A stretch of DNA of 14,553 nt, taken from the NCBI GenBank assembly GCA_903890595.1, contig CAITBU010000359.1:1-14553 (forward strand), in the 5' to 3' direction. Under the pieces are notes generated by a model, which was given only the letters and a program-made list of their open reading frames with translations, made no database searches and had not been told where the DNA came from. Numbering within the stretch: the stretch's first letter is position 1; each line of letters starts with the position of its first letter. The translations under genes and the position numbers were made by a program. Positions 12,128 through 14,553 of the stretch are shown in pieces. The DNA is from an uncultured Holophagaceae bacterium (GTDB lineage Bacteria > Acidobacteriota > Holophagae > Holophagales > Holophagaceae).

Positions 12128-14265
12128 GACCCAGGCAGGGGCGTGACGCGGGCCACCTGGCCTTGCCCATCCACTCGCTGGAACCCATCCTCGATCCGGT
12201 TGCCACCTCGGAGGATCGGATCCGCTGCCTCCCGCGCCAGTAGGATGCCCCCTCGGGCGTTGCGGTGGACCACGCACTCCTCCAGGGTCACCTGGGAATC
12301 ATCCAGCAGCAGCAGACCCGAGTCCCGGCCATCCCGGAGGGTGCAGCGGACCAGCAGCAAGCTGCCGCCGGATTCCACCTGCACACCCACCCCGGCATTG
12401 CCCACGATCTCGCACCCATCCAGGACGCCCTGCCCGCCGTCAGCGCAATCGATGCCAAGGGAACGCCCCTCTGCGAAGGTGGTGGCCCGGGCCTGGACGG
12501 TGGCCCCCCGGTGGATGAGGAGGCCAGAGCCGCCATTGGCGCGCACCTGACAGCCCTCCAGGGTGGCCAAGCCCCGATCCATGACCGAGAGACCGAAGCC
12601 CTCGTTCCCACTCACCTGGCACTGGCGCAGGACCACATTGGCTCCCGCCAGGACATGGGCCCCGGCACACCCATTGCCCGCAAGCTCGCAGGCCTCCAGG
12701 GTGGCCTGACTCTGCTCCAGGGCCAGAAGGCCGGCATAGCGGCTGTCCACCAGGCGGCACCGCGTGAACTGACCCCGAGACTCGGAACCCAGCTCCACAG
12801 CGCCCGCTGCCCCCGACAAGGTGCTGCCCTCCAGGGTGGCCTGGCCCCGGGCGCCCAGGCGCAGGGCCGTGCCAGACCCCGGCCCCACCTGCATGGCCTG
12901 AAGGGTCACCTGACCCCCGCTCTCCACCAGGACTCCTGCCTCCTGGAACCCCTCGATGCTGCCCCCCTCCAGGCGGACCTGGGCCAGAGCGGCCACGACC
13001 AATCCTCTGGGTCCTGTGGCCAGGATCCGGCAGTCCTGCAGGGTCGCCTGACCTCCGGTCACCACCACGCAGGTGCCCGGCCCGGCCAGGGTGCACCCCT
13101 CCACCACCGGGGACCCCCGCTCGATGCGCAGGGCGGGATGCCCTGGGGCTCCTCGGAGGGTCACCCCCCGCAGGACGGGGGTTCCGGCCGCCAGCACCAG
13201 GCTGGGTCCGCCGACCCCTTCCAGGACCACCTCGCCAGGCTCTCCAACCCCCAGAATTTCCACATCCTTGTCCACCGTGACACTCTCCCGGTAGACCCCG
13301 GGCAGTAGCAGGATCTCAGAGCCTGCCCGGGCCTGGCGGAGAGCCACCTTGAGGCTCAGGCAGTGGGCCTGACCGCCCTTGCCAACACGGATCTTCTGGG
13401 AGACTTCCTCATCCCCGCGCTCGGCCCCCGCAGTGACCTCCGGCCACTCTCGCAGCACGGCTCGGAGGCAGCTGCTCAGCTCTTCCGCATCCGCAGGCCG
13501 GTCCTCCGGGTGCTTGCTGAGGGTGCGCATTACCAGCGGCGCCAGGGACCGGGGAACGCCATCCAAATCCGAAGGCCGCAGGGGTTCCGGCGGGTGCAGC
13601 AGGATGCGACTGAGGATGGAGGCATTGCTCCCCCCCGGAAAGGGCTTGCGGCCCCCAGTGAGGACCTCGTAGAGGATCACCCCCAGGGCAAAGAGGTCCG
13701 AAGCGGCCCCTGCGGTCCCCTGGTCCAGGTACTCGGGCGCCATGTAGCTGACCGTACCCATTCGGACCCCGGCCTCCGTGAGGCCTGGATCGCCCATCTG
13801 GGCCACCCCGAAGTCCATGAGCTTGGCGTGGGGACGCTTACCGTGGCGGGTGACCAGAATGTTGGTGGGCTTGATGTCCCGGTGGACCACACCTTGCTCG
13901 TGGGCATAGGCCAGGCCCTCGCAGACCTGCACCAGCACCCTTAGGAGCTCCGCCTTGGAGACCTTCCCCCGCTGAATGAATGTCTCCAGGTCCTCGCCGT
14001 GCACATACTCCATGGCCAGGTAGTGCAGGCCCTCGTCCTCGCCGAACTCGTAGACCGTGACGATGTTGGGATGGTTGAGGAGGGCCACGGCCCGGGCCTC
14101 CCGTTGGAACCGAGCCTGGGCCTCCTCCCCGAAGGTGGAGCCAGTGCTGATGACCTTGAGGGCCACCTCCCGCCCCAAAGAGGGATCACGACCCAGGTAG
14201 ACCTCCCCCATGGAGCCCTTGCCCAGCAGCTTGCTAACTACAAATTTCCCGAGGCGTTCCCGCAT
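12124..14265 (-). CDS. Serine/threonine protein kinase fused to a right-handed beta-helix
   Basis: 713 residues. Residues 1-270 are a full Hanks-type kinase: GKGSMGEVY (15-23), VALK (K37), HRDIKPTN (128-135, catalytic D130), DFG (151-153), YMAPEYL (A176-P177-E178), so it should be active. Residues about 296-340 read as the opening of a parallel beta-helix (LSLKVALRQARAGSEILLLPGVYRESVTV). About 13 coils of about 23 residues follow (PbH1/NosD-like; QATLEGS, ATLEACELAGNGCAG), to about 690. There is no membrane helix between the domains and no signal peptide, so the helix should be cytoplasmic, unlike classic PknB receptors. It may be a substrate-binding, scaffold or assembly module. I chose ATG 14265; a TTG at 14301 would add 12 residues. 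The upstream protease gene ends 42 bp before, so they are probably one operon. Confidence 0.9.
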   Translation of the reverse strand: MRERLGKFVVSKLLGKGSMGEVYLGRDPSLGREVALKVISTGSTFGEEAQARFQREARAVALLNHPNIVTVYEFGEDEGLHYLAMEYVHGEDLETFIQRGKVSKAELLRVLVQVCEGLAYAHEQGVVHRDIKPTNILVTRHGKRPHAKLMDFGVAQMGDPGLTEAGVRMGTVSYMAPEYLDQGTAGAASDLFALGVILYEVLTGGRKPFPGGSNASILSRILLHPPEPLRPSDLDGVPRSLAPLVMRTLSKHPEDRPADAEELSSCLRAVLREWPEVTAGAERGDEEVSQKIRVGKGGQAHCLSLKVALRQARAGSEILLLPGVYRESVTVDKDVEILGVGEPGEVVLEGVGGPSLVLAAGTPVLRGVTLRGAPGHPALRIERGSPVVEGCTLAGPGTCVVVTGGQATLQDCRILATGPRGLVVAALAQVRLEGGSIEGFQEAGVLVESGGQVTLQAMQVGPGSGTALRLGARGQATLEGSTLSGAAGAVELGSESRGQFTRCRLVDSRYAGLLALEQSQATLEACELAGNGCAGAHVLAGANVVLRQCQVSGNEGFGLSVMDRGLATLEGCQVRANGGSGLLIHRGATVQARATTFAEGRSLGIDCADGGQGVLDGCEIVGNAGVGVQVESGGSLLLVRCTLRDGRDSGLLLLDDSQVTLEECVVHRNARGGILLAREAADPILRGGNRIEDGFQRVDGQGQVARVTPLPGS
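12166..13338 (-). repeat. Repeats encoding beta-helix coils
   Basis: The 3' half of the kinase gene is a chain of related units of about 69 bp, each encoding a 23-residue coil of the pattern T-L-x-x-C-x-(L/V/I)-x-x-N-x-x-x-G-(L/V)-x-(L/V). On the plus strand the block CTCCAGGGT(G/C)(G/A)CCTG or close variants recurs at about 12280, 12556, 12693, 12830 and 13026. The units are diverged enough that this is old internal duplication and not a tandem DNA repeat. Confidence 0.75.
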
Positions 14266-14307
14266 GGGTAGCCTATCGGCAGAGAGGCCTACTGCATTCA
14301 ATCCCGC

Positions 14308-14553
14308 TCAGCGGGCTTCGATGGGCATCTGGCGGAGGCGCTCCACCCGCACCTCCATGGGGGGGTGGGTGGAGAACAGGCCCATGACGCCACCGCCGCT
14401 GAGGGGGCTCACGATCATCATGTGGGCCGTGGCAGGCTGGGCCGATTCCATGGGCAGCTGCTGGTTGTAGCTGTGCAACCGCTCCAGGGCTGAGGCCAGC
14501 ATGTCGGGACGGCCCGTGAGGTGGGCACTGTAGTCATCGGCCATGTACTCCCG
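14308..14553 (-). CDS. M48-family (HtpX-like) metalloprotease, C-terminal part
   Basis: Only the last 81 codons are in the window; the gene begins beyond base 14553. The visible part opens REYMADDYSAHLTGRPDMLASALERL, which matches the region after the HExxH helix in HtpX/M48 peptidases. There the Glu of REY-AD is the third zinc ligand, and GRPDxLASALxxL follows. It ends with the typical LFSTHPPMEVRVERLRQM. M48 enzymes are membrane-bound zinc proteases for quality control of membrane proteins. HExxH and the membrane helices lie outside. The stop is 42 bp before the kinase ATG, suggesting co-transcription. Confidence 0.88.
   Translation of the reverse strand, partial: REYMADDYSAHLTGRPDMLASALERLHSYNQQLPMESAQPATAHMMIVSPLSGGGVMGLFSTHPPMEVRVERLRQMPIEAR

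Noticed and set aside
12265..13308. 347-codon open frame on the plus strand opposite the beta-helix
   Set aside because: It mirrors the coil repeats and gives a His/Gln/Pro-rich product with no recognisable fold. The minus-strand frame carries the periodic beta-helix pattern.
1..14553. CRISPR array, tRNA or rRNA gene, insertion sequence, prophage or toxin-antitoxin pair
   Set aside because: No regularly spaced identical repeats, no cloverleaf or rRNA segments, and no transposase, integrase or toxin-like frames seen on either strand.

Overview
This is a G+C-rich bacterial chromosomal window (roughly two thirds G+C by eye) with tightly packed genes on both strands. There are no rRNA or tRNA genes, no CRISPR array, no insertion sequence and no gene-free stretch longer than 300 bases. 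The mix fits a free-living, metabolically versatile Gram-negative bacterium: a eukaryote-type alanine aminotransferase, an acyl-CoA dehydrogenase, TPR proteins, a PilZ protein, an 'extended' serine/threonine kinase and an HtpX-like protease. Acidobacteriota of the Holophaga/Geothrix type is my best guess. That is inference from gene content and codon use, not from a marker gene.

Layout. 1-263 (-) is the N-terminal part of an alanine-aminotransferase-like enzyme, divergent from an acyl-CoA dehydrogenase (424-1569, +). The last 51 bases of the dehydrogenase gene and its downstream hairpin are duplicated directly behind it, as a 72-bp perfect direct repeat (1519-1590 and 1646-1717). Two convergent TPR genes follow: a membrane-anchored one (1769-3454, +) and a secreted transglutaminase-like/TPR protein (3478-4536, -). 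Then come an ArnA-type formyltransferase (4615-5550, +), a long KAS III enzyme (5606-6661, +), a small secreted PepSY protein (6718-7065, +) and an SPFH/SHOCT protein (7182-8225, +). A 10-bp hairpin separates these from a CDF metal exporter (8273-9223, -) and a small lysine-free biotinyl/lipoyl-like protein (9339-9575, -). The housekeeping ATPase YchF (9705-10805, +) and a PilZ protein (10871-12127, +) come next. The PilZ gene meets a kinase/beta-helix fusion gene tail to tail (12124-14265, -), and the two stop codons share one CTAG palindrome. An M48 protease C-terminus (14308-14553, -) lies just upstream of the kinase, probably in the same operon.

What stands out. The kinase carries about 13 coils of right-handed beta-helix with no membrane segment between the domains. 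A strict 23-residue register puts nine cysteines in one column. Other notable points are the duplicated gene end with its expanded hairpin, the CDF protein with Glu in place of the usual TM2 metal ligand, the lysine-free biotinyl-like protein, and a recurring CTAGA(C/A)T element with a 16-bp spacer upstream of three plus-strand genes. Most other genes look ordinary for their families. I see no obvious multi-gene defence or biosynthetic system.
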